Below are positions 1 to 8,266 of a stretch of DNA of 21,833 nucleotides, piece after piece. The DNA is taken from NCBI GenBank assembly GCA_965661115.1, contig CBFICO010000030.1, forward strand, positions 1-21,833, written 5' to 3'. Within the stretch, counting starts at the first letter, position 1; every line of letters begins with the position of its first letter. The DNA is from UBA6770 sp965661115. Its GTDB lineage: Bacteria; Bacteroidota; Bacteroidia; Flavobacteriales_G; Salibacteraceae. A program made the position numbers and the translations under genes. The notes beneath the pieces were generated by a model. It was not told the DNA's origin, did not search any database, and was given only the letters and a program-made list of their open reading frames with translations.

Positions 1-629
1 TTTTTTACTGTTTTTAGTACTTTGTTGTTAGCGTTACCTGGATCAACATCAATGTTTGATACTGTACCATCAAAATCTCTTGTAGCGTAATTTACTGTTG
101 CGGTATCTTCCCAAGTAATTGGAAGTTCCGGTTTAGCTTTTGTTACCGGTGGAACTGTGTAGAACCAGATATTATCTACATAATAAGTTTTACCTGTTCC
201 GTTTACACCAAAATCATAGAATACAATAAGTTTTTCGTAATCCTTCGTGATATCAATTGAACCGTTTGTTGGGCTGTTAAAATCAAACGTTAAAGTGTCC
301 CAAGCATTGGCTACGGTAGTTTTTACATCCACTTCAGCGTTGATTGCTCCACTAGTACCGTTTTCAACTTTTAATTTTACTATTATACCTGTATCAGGAG
401 AGTACACTAATGCTTTGATCGTTTTTTCCGTGGCAGTAAAAGGAATCTTTTTAGCCATTGAATTATCTCCAATAACAGTTCCAGCCCATACTTGGCCTGC
501 ATTTTTAACCGTTTTTAGAACAATGTTGTTCGCGTTTGTAGGGCTTACATCAATGTTTGAAGCCGTACCATCAAAGTCTCTGGTTGCGTAATCAACCGTA
601 GCGGAATCATCCCAATTTATAGGTAATTC
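1..629 (-). repeat. Tandem coding repeat, 501-bp period
   Basis: The stretch from about 629 to 502 is repeated at 128 to 1, a period of exactly 501 bp (167 codons) in the same frame. The second copy is cut by the window edge. At the protein level 34 of 42 compared residues match. Both copies contain NYATRDFDGT or DYATRDFDGT followed by SNIDV. This is an in-frame domain duplication, and more copies may follow outside the window. Confidence 0.85.
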
Positions 630-704
630 TGCTTTTGATTTCTGAGCGTAACTTACCGTAGCAAGGAGTGAGCTCGAAATAAGTAGAAATAAAATTCTTT
701 TCAT
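1..704 (-). CDS. Secreted tandem carbohydrate-binding-module protein, 3' end outside window
   Basis: The reading frame opens at an ATG at 704 and stays open to the window edge, giving about 234 residues with the C-terminus missing. The N-terminus is a classical Sec signal peptide (MKRILFLLISSSLLATVSYA, then Q). It has no lipobox Cys, so the protein is probably secreted or outer-membrane anchored by a C-terminal domain that is not visible. Residues 26-192 form one module starting ELPINWDD and ending near YYVDNIWFYTV, the look of a beta-sandwich CBM. A second copy begins at residue 193 (ELPITWED), and 34 of its first 42 residues match the first copy. The module resembles the C-terminal domain of the PKD lipoprotein at 2037-3407. 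No catalytic domain is visible, so I infer a beta-glucan-binding role. A dyad shared with susC and zwf lies about 35 bp upstream, suggesting its own regulated promoter. Confidence 0.85.
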   Translation of the reverse strand, partial: MKRILFLLISSSLLATVSYAQKSKAELPINWDDSATVDYATRDFDGTASNIDVSPTNANNIVLKTVKNAGQVWAGTVIGDNSMAKKIPFTATEKTIKALVYSPDTGIIVKLKVENGTSGAINAEVDVKTTVANAWDTLTFDFNSPTNGSIDITKDYEKLIVFYDFGVNGTGKTYYVDNIWFYTVPPVTKAKPELPITWEDTATVNYATRDFDGTVSNIDVDPGNANNKVLKTVK

Positions 705-738
705 GTTGTAATCTTTAAAATTAATTAGGCGGTAAAGA

Positions 739-757
739 TATAGTAATTTTTACTATA
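739..757. promoter_or_regulatory. Candidate operator A: TATAGT-N7-ACTATA
   Basis: This is a 19-bp perfect dyad: TATAGT at 739-744, a 7-base centre AATTTTT, and ACTATA at 752-757. Pairing also continues one or two bases into the centre. It lies about 35 bp upstream of the ATG of the CBM-repeat gene (704, minus strand). The right half extends as ACTATAAGTAT, and the same 11-mer occurs in the susC site and, with one change, in the zwf site. A weak minus-strand -7-like sequence (TATCTTTA, 740-733) overlaps it. The dyad could also form a small RNA hairpin, but there is no following T-tract placed to make it a terminator for the GH16 gene. Confidence 0.55.
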
Positions 758-848
758 AGTATAATTATCATAAAAAAAAATCCGCCTCTAACATTTATTT
801 AAGATAAAATGCAAAAAGTGGATCTGTGAATTTTGCTCTTTGGAGAAT

Positions 849-2015
849 CTACTTTTGAAAAACCCTTATGTAATCAACGTGCAATGATTGTGGGAATTCT
901 GTTGTAGCGTCTGGGCTTCCAGGCCAATTACCCCCTACGGCAACATTAAAGATGAAGAAAAATTTCTGTCTGAACTCATCGAATTGGCTTTCAGTTATTT
1001 CTATGGAATGGAATTCTGTATTGTCGATATACCATTTAATGCTACTTGCATCCCACTCTAAACTGTACACATGGAAATTATCAAACAACTTGTTTTCCAT
1101 TTGCTTATTTCCACCAAATTCAGCGTGTTTATTATCGTTGTCAGCCCAATGAACTGTGCCAAAAACCTTGTCATCTCCTTGTTTAGAAGAAGTAGGGCCA
1201 CCAGTCATTTCCATAATGTCTATTTCGCCACATGCTGGCCAAGTAGTATTTGATATGTTATCACCTAACATCCATAGTGCTGGCCAAATACCTTTTCCGT
1301 AAGGAGCGGCAGCTCTAATATCTATTCTACCGTATTGAAAGCTTTGCAATCCTTGTGTTTTAATTCTAGAAGAGGTATAAATACTTCCCTGAAAGGTTTC
1401 TCTTTTTGCAGTTATGGTTAAAATACCATTAGCTACTGAGGTATTCTCCTCTCTGTAATATTGAAGTTCATTGTTACCCCAACCAGACGAACCGTTTCCA
1501 ATTTCATGCACCCAATTAGAACTGTTTAATGATGTTCCATTAAATTCATCCTGCCAAACCAAAGTGCAACCAGCATAAGTAAGTGGGGTGGTGTAACCAC
1601 TTGAAGGAATAGATCCTGGTTGTCTCTCGGGCTCATTGGATTTTATGGTAACGGTCTTAACCTCTTCAATATATTCGGCATCAGAGGTATGAGCTCTTGC
1701 TTTAATTGAGTAAGTCCCCTCTTTTTTGTAGGTGTAAGAAGCCTCTCCAGTATTAGTACGCTCTATTTTTTCTGTTCCCTCTTCAGTGAAAATAACAGTA
1801 TAAAAATTGGCATTTGATGCAGTAGCTCTTACCGAAATAAATCCAAAATTATCGTCATCAACAGAAACAGCTAATGTTAATCCACTTGGCAAAGAAACTT
1901 TCGGAGGTTCTTCTTCCTCTTTTTTACAACTGTTTAAAAGAACAGCACTTATTGAAAGAGTACAGGCTAAAATTAGGTATCTGACTTTAAAGACTTTTTC
2001 AATTAATACTTTCAT
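849..2015 (-). CDS. GH16 laminarinase (endo-beta-1,3-glucanase) lipoprotein
   Basis: The product is 388 aa. The leader ends in LLNSC followed by KKEEEE, a lipobox with Cys near residue 30 and an acidic/lysine tether, so it is probably an outer-membrane lipoprotein. Residues about 40-125 look like a PKD/Ig-like domain (SYTYKKEGTYSIKARAHTS). Residues about 150-388 form the GH16 domain: LVWQDEFNG at its start, WGNNELQYY, then GEIDIME with catalytic residues E264, D266 and E269, followed by GTVHW. This matches bacterial laminarinases, which hydrolyse beta-1,3 linkages in laminarin-type glucans. It is the last gene of the susC-susD-PKD-GH16 operon and lies 21 bp after the PKD gene. Family and residues are clear. 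The exact substrate is inferred from the family and its neighbours. Confidence 0.93.
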   Translation of the reverse strand: MKVLIEKVFKVRYLILACTLSISAVLLNSCKKEEEEPPKVSLPSGLTLAVSVDDDNFGFISVRATASNANFYTVIFTEEGTEKIERTNTGEASYTYKKEGTYSIKARAHTSDAEYIEEVKTVTIKSNEPERQPGSIPSSGYTTPLTYAGCTLVWQDEFNGTSLNSSNWVHEIGNGSSGWGNNELQYYREENTSVANGILTITAKRETFQGSIYTSSRIKTQGLQSFQYGRIDIRAAAPYGKGIWPALWMLGDNISNTTWPACGEIDIMEMTGGPTSSKQGDDKVFGTVHWADNDNKHAEFGGNKQMENKLFDNFHVYSLEWDASSIKWYIDNTEFHSIEITESQFDEFRQKFFFIFNVAVGGNWPGSPDATTEFPQSLHVDYIRVFQK

Positions 2016-2036
2016 ACTGATAAAGATAGCCTAAAA

Positions 2037-3407
2037 CTATTTTTGTTCAATATCATCAATGTAAAAGGTGCCAGCATTTGGATCTTTCCAAGCAGGGATT
2101 AAAACCAATCGATTATATATACCTGGTGTTGCTATAGAACTAAAATCAGCTGAGATTTCTTCCCACTCATTGGTTTTAGTAACGTTTACTTCAATTTCTT
2201 GAAATTGACCAGAGTTCTTGTTATTCTCAATTTTAATTAAAAACTTACCAGTTTTTGGGGCATATACTTTAAGCGCAATAGATTTTTTAGTAGAAAAATC
2301 AAAAGCATCTTTCATGTCAATGTACAAACCAGACCAATCAATAGGGCCTTTTTCTGTCAACAATACAGAATCACTTGGATTTACAGCACTAGAATCTGGA
2401 TTCGCAACGATTGAATCTGTTTGATTCTCAATTTGCTCCCAATCAGGCTGAACCGTTTCAAAATCGATTGGTAAAGTATATTTTGGAAGAGTGTCTGTAT
2501 TTCCACCACCATTGTCGGTAGTATCCTCAACACCTGCAAAACCGTCAGGTACAAAACGCACATACCAAGCAAGTTCGGGTGCATTTGCATCTACATATCT
2601 CAGTGAGAGTTCGTTTTCAGAGAGTTTTAAAATTTGATATTTCCTTGTACCAGCATAAAATCCCAAGAAAGTCTTGCCAGTAACGGTTAAATACGTGATT
2701 CCATCTTCTGTTAATAGGTTCCAATTTTCATCTAATTGATCTTCTAATACAACTTGAAAATCTTCGCCAGATGTAGGTATTGAACTCGAAAATTCATCTT
2801 TGGCAAGATTATCAGAAAACGCCTTTCCTTGAGTTATCATATCAAACTTAAACTCGTTCAAATAGAATTTATATCGGTCATTATACATATCCATAGCAGC
2901 TTGTTGAAAAGGTTCGGCCGAATAGTACTCAGGTATATTCCCTAACGCACTGCTCGGATTAGGGCCAACACCAAAGTGACCATCTCTTGAGGAATCCATA
3001 ACCCAAGTTTTGTATCCTTTTCCATCAATTCCTCCGGTAAGGTTTACGATATTAGGACTGTTCAATAAGGATAAATCATCCTCCATAATGGTAATTACCT
3101 TGCTTGAAGTAACGCTACCACCTCGCTGAAAAACAGTTAACTGCACGGTATAATCACCTTTTAAAGGGAAAACGCCTTTTGCAGTTTTACCAACTCCACC
3201 GGTACCATTTCCAAAATTCCATACCATAATTTGTTCACTAGCATTTGTTGCTGTGAAGTTTAAAATGTTTGGGGTTTCACTACTTGGAGTGTAGGTAAAC
3301 TCAGCATCAGCAGCTGTTGGAGCTTCACCTAATTCAGGTGCATCTTTTTTACAACCAACTAAAAGTGCGGTTGCTAATAACGTTGAAATGAAAATTCTAA
3401 GTCTCAT
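2037..3407 (-). CDS. PKD-domain surface glycan-binding lipoprotein (SusE-position)
   Basis: The product is 456 aa, with a lipobox ALLVGC (Cys19) followed by KKD. A PKD domain covers about residues 34-110 (MVWNFGNGTGG, then FPLKGDYTVQLTVF). The middle region, about 115-290, contains KTWVMDSSRDGHFGVGP and is a domain often seen in Bacteroidota glycan-locus lipoproteins. I do not assign it an enzymatic role. A Gly/Asn/Thr/Asp linker (about 293-310) leads to a C-terminal beta-sandwich module (about 312-456) beginning LPIDFETV and ending FYIDDIEQK. This module looks homologous to the repeat unit of the protein at 1-704. The gene is third in the operon, 15 bp after susD, where SusE/F-type or SGBP-B-type binding proteins usually sit. 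The inferred role is capture of beta-glucan at the cell surface. Confidence 0.85.
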   Translation of the reverse strand: MRLRIFISTLLATALLVGCKKDAPELGEAPTAADAEFTYTPSSETPNILNFTATNASEQIMVWNFGNGTGGVGKTAKGVFPLKGDYTVQLTVFQRGGSVTSSKVITIMEDDLSLLNSPNIVNLTGGIDGKGYKTWVMDSSRDGHFGVGPNPSSALGNIPEYYSAEPFQQAAMDMYNDRYKFYLNEFKFDMITQGKAFSDNLAKDEFSSSIPTSGEDFQVVLEDQLDENWNLLTEDGITYLTVTGKTFLGFYAGTRKYQILKLSENELSLRYVDANAPELAWYVRFVPDGFAGVEDTTDNGGGNTDTLPKYTLPIDFETVQPDWEQIENQTDSIVANPDSSAVNPSDSVLLTEKGPIDWSGLYIDMKDAFDFSTKKSIALKVYAPKTGKFLIKIENNKNSGQFQEIEVNVTKTNEWEEISADFSSIATPGIYNRLVLIPAWKDPNAGTFYIDDIEQK

Positions 3408-3422
3408 AATAATCTTCTTATA

Positions 3423-4895
3423 TTAATAACCAGGGTTTTGCGACCAGTTGTTTCCGGCAAGGTCTAATTCAACTTGTGGAATCGGAAATAATTCGTGTTT
3501 TCCAGTTTGAAACCCTTCTATTTTACTTGCAGCTTGATCTGTTCTAACAAGGTCAAAAAATCTAAATCCTTCTCCAGAAAGTTCAAAGTTTCTTTCATCG
3601 TAAATTGCTTGAGTTAATTCATCTCCCGACAAGTTGAGTTCTGGCATCCCAACTCTTTTTCTTACTCGGTTTACATAGTTCAATGCCGCTGAAGAGTTTC
3701 CAGTCTGACTATGTGCTTCGGCAGCCATTAACAATACGTCCGCGTATCTAATTGCACGATAATTTACTGGGCTCGTTAAATCGTTATCGGGTAAGCCTAA
3801 TTCAGATACTCTTTTTATGTATTTATTATTGTAATAACCTGTGTGACCACCACCGCCTTTGGCATAAGTTATATCACTCGCATTTGGTTGAGCAGCAATA
3901 AACGCATCTATGTCTAAAACTGATGCGTCTCTTCTGGGGTCTGTTGGGTCAAATGATTCGTAAAGTGTCTTAGTAGGTAGGTTATAGCTGTTACCATCGC
4001 CATAAATTGGACCGTTATATTGTCTAATGCCTTGAAAGCCTGGCGCTGCGTTACCCTCTAGACAAATTAAACACTCGTAACTTCCACCTTCCAATCCGCT
4101 ATATTGAATATCGAAAATAGTCTCTTCGTTGTTTTCTCCTGCTACTGTAAAGTTCTCACCAAAGCTAGCAACCAATTCGTATTGATTTGAGGAAATTACA
4201 TCATCCAAAGTACTTGCGCACTGCTCAAATTTATTTTGATATAAATACACTCGACCAAGTAATGATTTAGCTGCTCCTGAAGTTGCTTTACCTTTTACAG
4301 AAGCAACAGCACTTAGATTGCTAGCGGCAAATTGTAAATCACTTTCAATTTGAGCATAAACTTCTGTCTTTGGAGCCCTGTCTTTTGCTTGCACTTCATC
4401 TATACCAATTCGCTCGTCTACAATTAAAGGAACATCACCAAAGTACTTAACTAGTTGAAAATAGTAATAGGCTCTGAGGAACCTAGCTTCTGCAAGGACT
4501 TGATTTTTTCCATCAAAATCAATATTGTCCTTGTTTTCCATAATGTAGTTTGCTCTGGTAACACCAGCATAGTTCCAACGCCATACATTTCTCAACTCAT
4601 TATTTACACCGCCATGAATCATTTCATCAATATCGTGTAAACCTTTTGTGTCTACAACACTTTCTCCGCCAGCTATAGAATTATCAGAGGCTATTTCACC
4701 AATCCAAACATCCATAAATGAGCCTTGCAATAAATCGTAAGCTCCAACTAAAGCAGCGTGGAAATGTTCTTCCTCGGTGAAATAATTATCTGCGTCTTGA
4801 CTATAAAGCGGATCTGTATCTAAATATTTTTTACAGCTAATAGTTGTTAGTCCAACTAATACAAACATTGATAGTATAACTTTTAACTTTTTCAT
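3423..4895 (-). CDS. susD: SusD/RagB-family glycan-binding lipoprotein
   Basis: The product is 490 aa, the usual SusD length. The leader MKKLKVILSMFVLVGLTTIS is followed by Cys21 (lipobox, then KKYLD), so it is an outer-membrane lipoprotein facing outward. The hallmark SusD helix segment AEARFLRAYYYFQLVKYFGD lies near residues 130-155. A C-terminal family signature runs from RNFELSGEGFRFFDLVRT to the ending SQNPGY. SusD proteins close over the SusC barrel and present oligosaccharide to it. The start is 6 bp after the susC stop, so the two are translated from one mRNA. Ligand specificity cannot be read from the sequence. Beta-1,3-glucan is inferred from the GH16, GH17 and GH30 neighbours. Confidence 0.96.
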   Translation of the reverse strand: MKKLKVILSMFVLVGLTTISCKKYLDTDPLYSQDADNYFTEEEHFHAALVGAYDLLQGSFMDVWIGEIASDNSIAGGESVVDTKGLHDIDEMIHGGVNNELRNVWRWNYAGVTRANYIMENKDNIDFDGKNQVLAEARFLRAYYYFQLVKYFGDVPLIVDERIGIDEVQAKDRAPKTEVYAQIESDLQFAASNLSAVASVKGKATSGAAKSLLGRVYLYQNKFEQCASTLDDVISSNQYELVASFGENFTVAGENNEETIFDIQYSGLEGGSYECLICLEGNAAPGFQGIRQYNGPIYGDGNSYNLPTKTLYESFDPTDPRRDASVLDIDAFIAAQPNASDITYAKGGGGHTGYYNNKYIKRVSELGLPDNDLTSPVNYRAIRYADVLLMAAEAHSQTGNSSAALNYVNRVRKRVGMPELNLSGDELTQAIYDERNFELSGEGFRFFDLVRTDQAASKIEGFQTGKHELFPIPQVELDLAGNNWSQNPGY

Positions 4896-4901
4896 CCTTA
4901 A

Positions 4902-7900
4902 TTAAAATTTGAAGTTAGTACCCAACATAAAAGTTCTTGCTTGTGGGTAAAATCCGTAATCTACCCCAGCCGATAACGCTCCTCCTGAACCGAATTCAGG
5001 GTCGTAACCAGTATAGCCAGTTAAGGTTAAAAGGTTATTTACAGAAGCATAAACTCTAATTGATTTCATTTTGATTTTCTTCACAAACTTCTTATCGAAG
5101 GTGTATCCTAACTGAACATTTCTGATACGGACAAAGTTTCCTGACTCTACATAATAATCAGAAAATTCAGCATTTCTGTTCGATTCAGCGGTCTGACGTG
5201 GAACTTCATTAGAGGTGCCTTCTCCTGTCCATCTGTCAATAACATACACTTGTTGGTTTGCGTATGGTTGCAGTCTTTCATAGTTTCTAATAATTTGTTG
5301 CCCAATTGCAGAGAAAATATTCATTGAAGCATCAAATCCTTTATAGGTTGCATTAAGGTTTAATCCAAATGTGAAATCTGGAATAGGGGAGCCCAGTTCT
5401 TTTTTGTCAGAGTCATCATTAAAATTGATAACACCATCACCGTTTTGATCAACATACTTTATGTCACCTGGTTTAGCTCCTTCTTGAATGTAACCTGCGT
5501 TGTCTATTTCTTCTTGAGATTGCCAAATTCCATCGGTTTCTAGACCATGGAAATAACCAATAGCAAAACCTTCTTCAAATCGCGTAGCTACATTTCCTCC
5601 CACACCAAACGCAGCACCTGGTAAGAAATCTACTCCTTCTGGCACTTTGGTAACTTTGTTTGTAAGGTAAGTTGCGTTAAAACTACCACCATACACAAAC
5701 GGCTTGATTCTATCGCTTGTGTAACCTAACTCAAGTTCAACACCTTTGTTAGAAACGTCTCCAGCATTAATAAGCGGAGGAAATCCACCTGGGCCATAAG
5801 AACCAAGAACACCAGAAACATCTGGTTGGAAAAGCAAGTCTTTTGTGTTTTTAATAAAGAAGTTGGTTGTCATATCAATTTGTTCCCATAGCTCTACGTC
5901 AAAACCTACATTTAACTGTCTTGTAGTTTCCCATTTTAAATCTGGGTTTCCAGCTCTACCAATTGCAACTCCTTGAGTAATTACATCATTAAAAACGTAA
6001 ACACCTTCACCATTTAAGTCGGCACGGTAAGCAAAGTTTTGGATTTGGTCGTTACCAGAGATACCATAACTAGCTCTCATTTTACCAAAGGTTATAATGT
6101 TTGAGCTAAAGAAAGATTCGTCAGAAAAAATCCATGCGCCACTAAAAGCCGGGAACATACCCCATTTGTTATTAGGGCCAAATTTGGTTGAACCATCTCT
6201 ACGTAAAATAGCAGAGAAAATATATCTGTGCTCGTACCCGTACTCTAATCTTAAAAAGCTTGATAATAGACGCTCCTCGTATTGGAAGGAACCGGTGTTA
6301 TTCAAAAATCCGCCATCTGCTTGATTAGCAGAAATATCCGCTAAATCAACATTGTTACCTGGAATATTGTAGGCAATTCCGTTTAGCTGGTCGCCAGTTC
6401 TTCTGAATACAGAGAGACCGGCAGTCCCTTTTACTTGGTGTTTTTTGTTGAAAGTTCTATCGTAATTCAAGAAAGATTCTCCTGATAGATCAACATAACT
6501 TGTTTTCGATTCAGAAACTGCTGCACCTCTCTTTAAGAATACGCTATCAGCAATTTCTACAAGTGGAGCATCTAAATCTTCATTTAATGCGGTGTTTTGT
6601 GCTTTACCTGGACCATACCATGTTAAAGGAAAAAACGATTTAGCATCAACCATAGCAAAACTGTAGTTGAATCTGTTATTAAAGGTAAAATAGTCGTTGA
6701 TTTTGTACGAAACCTCTTCTTTACCAACAAATTTATTTACCCGAGCATCATTATGAGTGTTCTCCATTTGCGCAAGTGGGTTAATTATATCGTTTACTTC
6801 CTCAAGGTATGAAAAGGTTTCATCGTTTGTTTTAACTGGCTTCGTTGGTGATGCATTTATAGTATTGTACAATACCGATCCGATTCCATTTTCTGGTAAG
6901 GCTTTTCTGTTTTCTTGTGTGTAAAGGAAGATACTAGTCAGTTTAGTTTTCTCATTTAATTCAGTAACAAAATTCAATCGGGCATTGTAACGCTCAAAGT
7001 TTGATTTTTTACCTCCTATAATTCCATCTTGATTAAAGTACGCACCTCCGATTGAGTAGGAGTTTTTCTTTGAACCTCCTGTTATACTTACGTTATGACT
7101 CTGAATCCAAGCATCTTGAAAAACTTCATCTTGCCAATCTGTTCCCTCACCGAGTTGAGTATTTGGAAAAGGTAGTGCTTCACCGGTAGAACCAAAAATT
7201 TCGTTTTTAATAACTGCATATTCTGTAGCGTTCAATAAGTCAAGTTTTCTAGCCGTTTGCTGGATACCTGCGTAGGAGTTAACCTCAATTGAGGTAGGCA
7301 TATCTTTAGTTCCCTTTTTTGTTTCGATAATAATTACCCCGTTCGCTGCTCTTACACCGTATATACCCGCAGTTGCATCTTTTAGCACGTTTACTGATAA
7401 AATATCGCTTGGGTTTAGTGCGTTAAGTCCTTCAGAGTCATACACAATACCATCTACCAAAATAAGTGGATCGTTATCTCCGAAAGTGGATAGACCTCTG
7501 ATTCGGATACTAGAAGATCCACCAGGAGAACCTGAGTTGGTACTAATATTTACACCAGAAATTTGTCCTTGAATGGCTTGATCCATTCTGGGTATATTTA
7601 ATTTTTCTACGGCTTCACCAGTTACCTTACTAGTTGCACCTGTAACTTCTTTTTTGGTGGTTGTTCCGTAACCTACAACTACAGCTTCTCCTAAAAGTTC
7701 AGCATCGTTAGCCATGCTAACATCTATTGTGGTTCTGCCCGCAACTGGAATTTCCTGTGTTTTAAAACCTAAGAATGAAACAGATAAAATGGCTGTACTT
7801 GGGTCTTTAATGTCTATAGTATATTTACCATCCATATCGGTTACCGTACCGTTGGTTGTACCTTTTTCAAGTACAGTAGCTCCAGGAACAGTTAAACCTT

Positions 7901-8045
7901 GGTCATCTTTTACAACACCTTTAATAGTGGTTTGTGCAACTACTGCAGTTATGGAAAGTGCTGCAACGACTGCTGTTAGAAAGAGCCTAGAGATTATCTC
8001 TTTGCTTTTCTTTGTGTGATTAATGTAGGACATACTTATAGTCAT
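4902..8045 (-). CDS. susC: SusC/RagA TonB-dependent outer-membrane oligosaccharide transporter
   Basis: The product is up to 1047 aa. A signal peptide (core LFLTAVVAALSITAVVA) is followed by a CarboxypepD_reg-like domain (about 40-125; TIKGVVKDDQGLTVPGATV). A TonB-box-like segment (EAVVVGYGTTTKKEVTG) follows, then the plug (about 145-245; IRIRGLSTFGDNDPLILVDG, then RAANGVIIIETKKG) and the beta-barrel ending in Phe (GTNFKF). It imports oligosaccharides across the outer membrane using TonB energy. It is first in its operon and divergent from the Nudix regulator. Two starts are possible: ATG at 8045, or ATG at 8033 (MSYINHTKK). The upstream ATG lies inside the centre of a dyad shared with two other promoters, so I favour 8033 as the functional start, though not firmly. 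Confidence 0.96.
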   Translation of the reverse strand: MTISMSYINHTKKSKEIISRLFLTAVVAALSITAVVAQTTIKGVVKDDQGLTVPGATVLEKGTTNGTVTDMDGKYTIDIKDPSTAILSVSFLGFKTQEIPVAGRTTIDVSMANDAELLGEAVVVGYGTTTKKEVTGATSKVTGEAVEKLNIPRMDQAIQGQISGVNISTNSGSPGGSSSIRIRGLSTFGDNDPLILVDGIVYDSEGLNALNPSDILSVNVLKDATAGIYGVRAANGVIIIETKKGTKDMPTSIEVNSYAGIQQTARKLDLLNATEYAVIKNEIFGSTGEALPFPNTQLGEGTDWQDEVFQDAWIQSHNVSITGGSKKNSYSIGGAYFNQDGIIGGKKSNFERYNARLNFVTELNEKTKLTSIFLYTQENRKALPENGIGSVLYNTINASPTKPVKTNDETFSYLEEVNDIINPLAQMENTHNDARVNKFVGKEEVSYKINDYFTFNNRFNYSFAMVDAKSFFPLTWYGPGKAQNTALNEDLDAPLVEIADSVFLKRGAAVSESKTSYVDLSGESFLNYDRTFNKKHQVKGTAGLSVFRRTGDQLNGIAYNIPGNNVDLADISANQADGGFLNNTGSFQYEERLLSSFLRLEYGYEHRYIFSAILRRDGSTKFGPNNKWGMFPAFSGAWIFSDESFFSSNIITFGKMRASYGISGNDQIQNFAYRADLNGEGVYVFNDVITQGVAIGRAGNPDLKWETTRQLNVGFDVELWEQIDMTTNFFIKNTKDLLFQPDVSGVLGSYGPGGFPPLINAGDVSNKGVELELGYTSDRIKPFVYGGSFNATYLTNKVTKVPEGVDFLPGAAFGVGGNVATRFEEGFAIGYFHGLETDGIWQSQEEIDNAGYIQEGAKPGDIKYVDQNGDGVINFNDDSDKKELGSPIPDFTFGLNLNATYKGFDASMNIFSAIGQQIIRNYERLQPYANQQVYVIDRWTGEGTSNEVPRQTAESNRNAEFSDYYVESGNFVRIRNVQLGYTFDKKFVKKIKMKSIRVYASVNNLLTLTGYTGYDPEFGSGGALSAGVDYGFYPQARTFMLGTNFKF

Positions 8046-8055
8046 TTTTACTATT
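8037..8055. promoter_or_regulatory. Candidate operator B at susC start: ATAGT-N7-ACTAT
   Basis: TATAGT (8037-8042), a 7-base centre CATTTTT, and ACTATT (8050-8055) form a dyad with 5-bp perfect arms and the same 7-base spacing as sites A and C. The left half extends to ATACTTATAGT (8032-8042), the exact reverse complement of the 11-mer at 752-762. The dyad covers the upstream susC ATG (8043-8045) and lies just before the second ATG (8031-8033). A minus-strand TAACATTG (8069-8062), one base off the Bacteroidota -7 box, lies just upstream. If that box is real, the dyad would sit at or just after the transcription start, a position typical of repression. Confidence 0.5.
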
Positions 8056-8068
8056 TGTCCACAATGTT

Positions 8069-8152
8069 AAGTATTTTTTTAATACTTTTAAGGTTTCTTT
8101 AAACCAATGTTCAGAAATCTTTAATCAGAATATTAACCGGACTTTAAGGTTT
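8069..8152. promoter_or_regulatory. AT-rich dyads and direct repeat in the susC upstream region
   Basis: Three small structures lie in the susC half of the divergent intergenic region. AAGTATT-N5-AATACTT is a perfect inverted repeat at 8069-8087. GGTTT-N4-AAACC is a perfect inverted repeat at 8092-8105. The 10-mer TTTAAGGTTT occurs twice in direct orientation (8087-8096 and 8143-8152), 56 bp apart. Each is short and the region is very AT-rich, so any one alone could be chance. Together they mark this as the likely control region for susC. Confidence 0.25.
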
Positions 8153-8176
8153 TTGTTAGGTTCCAATTGAGCTTTA

Positions 8177-8198
8177 GTAGAAATCAATTTGATTCTAC
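8177..8198. promoter_or_regulatory. Candidate operator of the Nudix regulator gene: GTAGAA-N10-TTCTAC
   Basis: GTAGAA (8177-8182) and TTCTAC (8193-8198) are perfect inverted arms around a 10-base centre. With one bulged A, pairing is nearly continuous across the whole element. It covers a TTTG (8188-8191) that could be the -33 element of the regulator gene, so a bound protein would block that promoter. The roughly 22-bp length suits a dimeric DNA-binding protein, and autoregulation by the downstream Nudix/winged-helix protein is a reasonable guess. The motif differs from the TATRGT-N7-ACYATA sites, and no second copy was found in the other intergenic regions. Confidence 0.45.
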
Positions 8199-8219
8199 CT
8201 AAAAAAAGTATTTGATTTG
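8188..8219 (+). promoter_or_regulatory. Putative Bacteroidota-type promoter for the Nudix regulator gene
   Basis: TTTG at 8188-8191 (-33 type) and TTGATTTG at 8212-8219 (one base off TAnnTTTG, -7 type) are separated by 20 bases, close to the known Bacteroidota spacing. The start codon follows at 8267, giving a leader of about 40 bases. The assignment rests on motif match only. Confidence 0.35.
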
Positions 8220-8266
8220 TACGCTTACTAAAACACTTAAAAAAGTAATACTCTATACCTTATAAT

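Noticed and set aside
247..591. Plus-strand open frame of 114 codons opposite the CBM-repeat gene
   Set aside because: It is antisense to a gene with a signal peptide, a domain repeat and clear family features, has no recognisable motif, and is a by-product of codon use on the other strand.
727..787. AGGCGG (727-732) and CCGCCT (782-787) as a terminator stem after the GH16 gene
   Set aside because: The arms are only 6 bp and about 50 bases apart, and the A/T run at 772-780 lies inside the loop, not after the stem. It does not have terminator geometry on either strand.
8206..8212. AAGTATT half-site shared by 8069-8087, 8206-8212 and 9070-9076
   Set aside because: A 7-mer of this composition is expected by chance in AT-rich intergenic DNA, and only the first occurrence has a matching inverted partner. 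It was not counted as a regulatory family.
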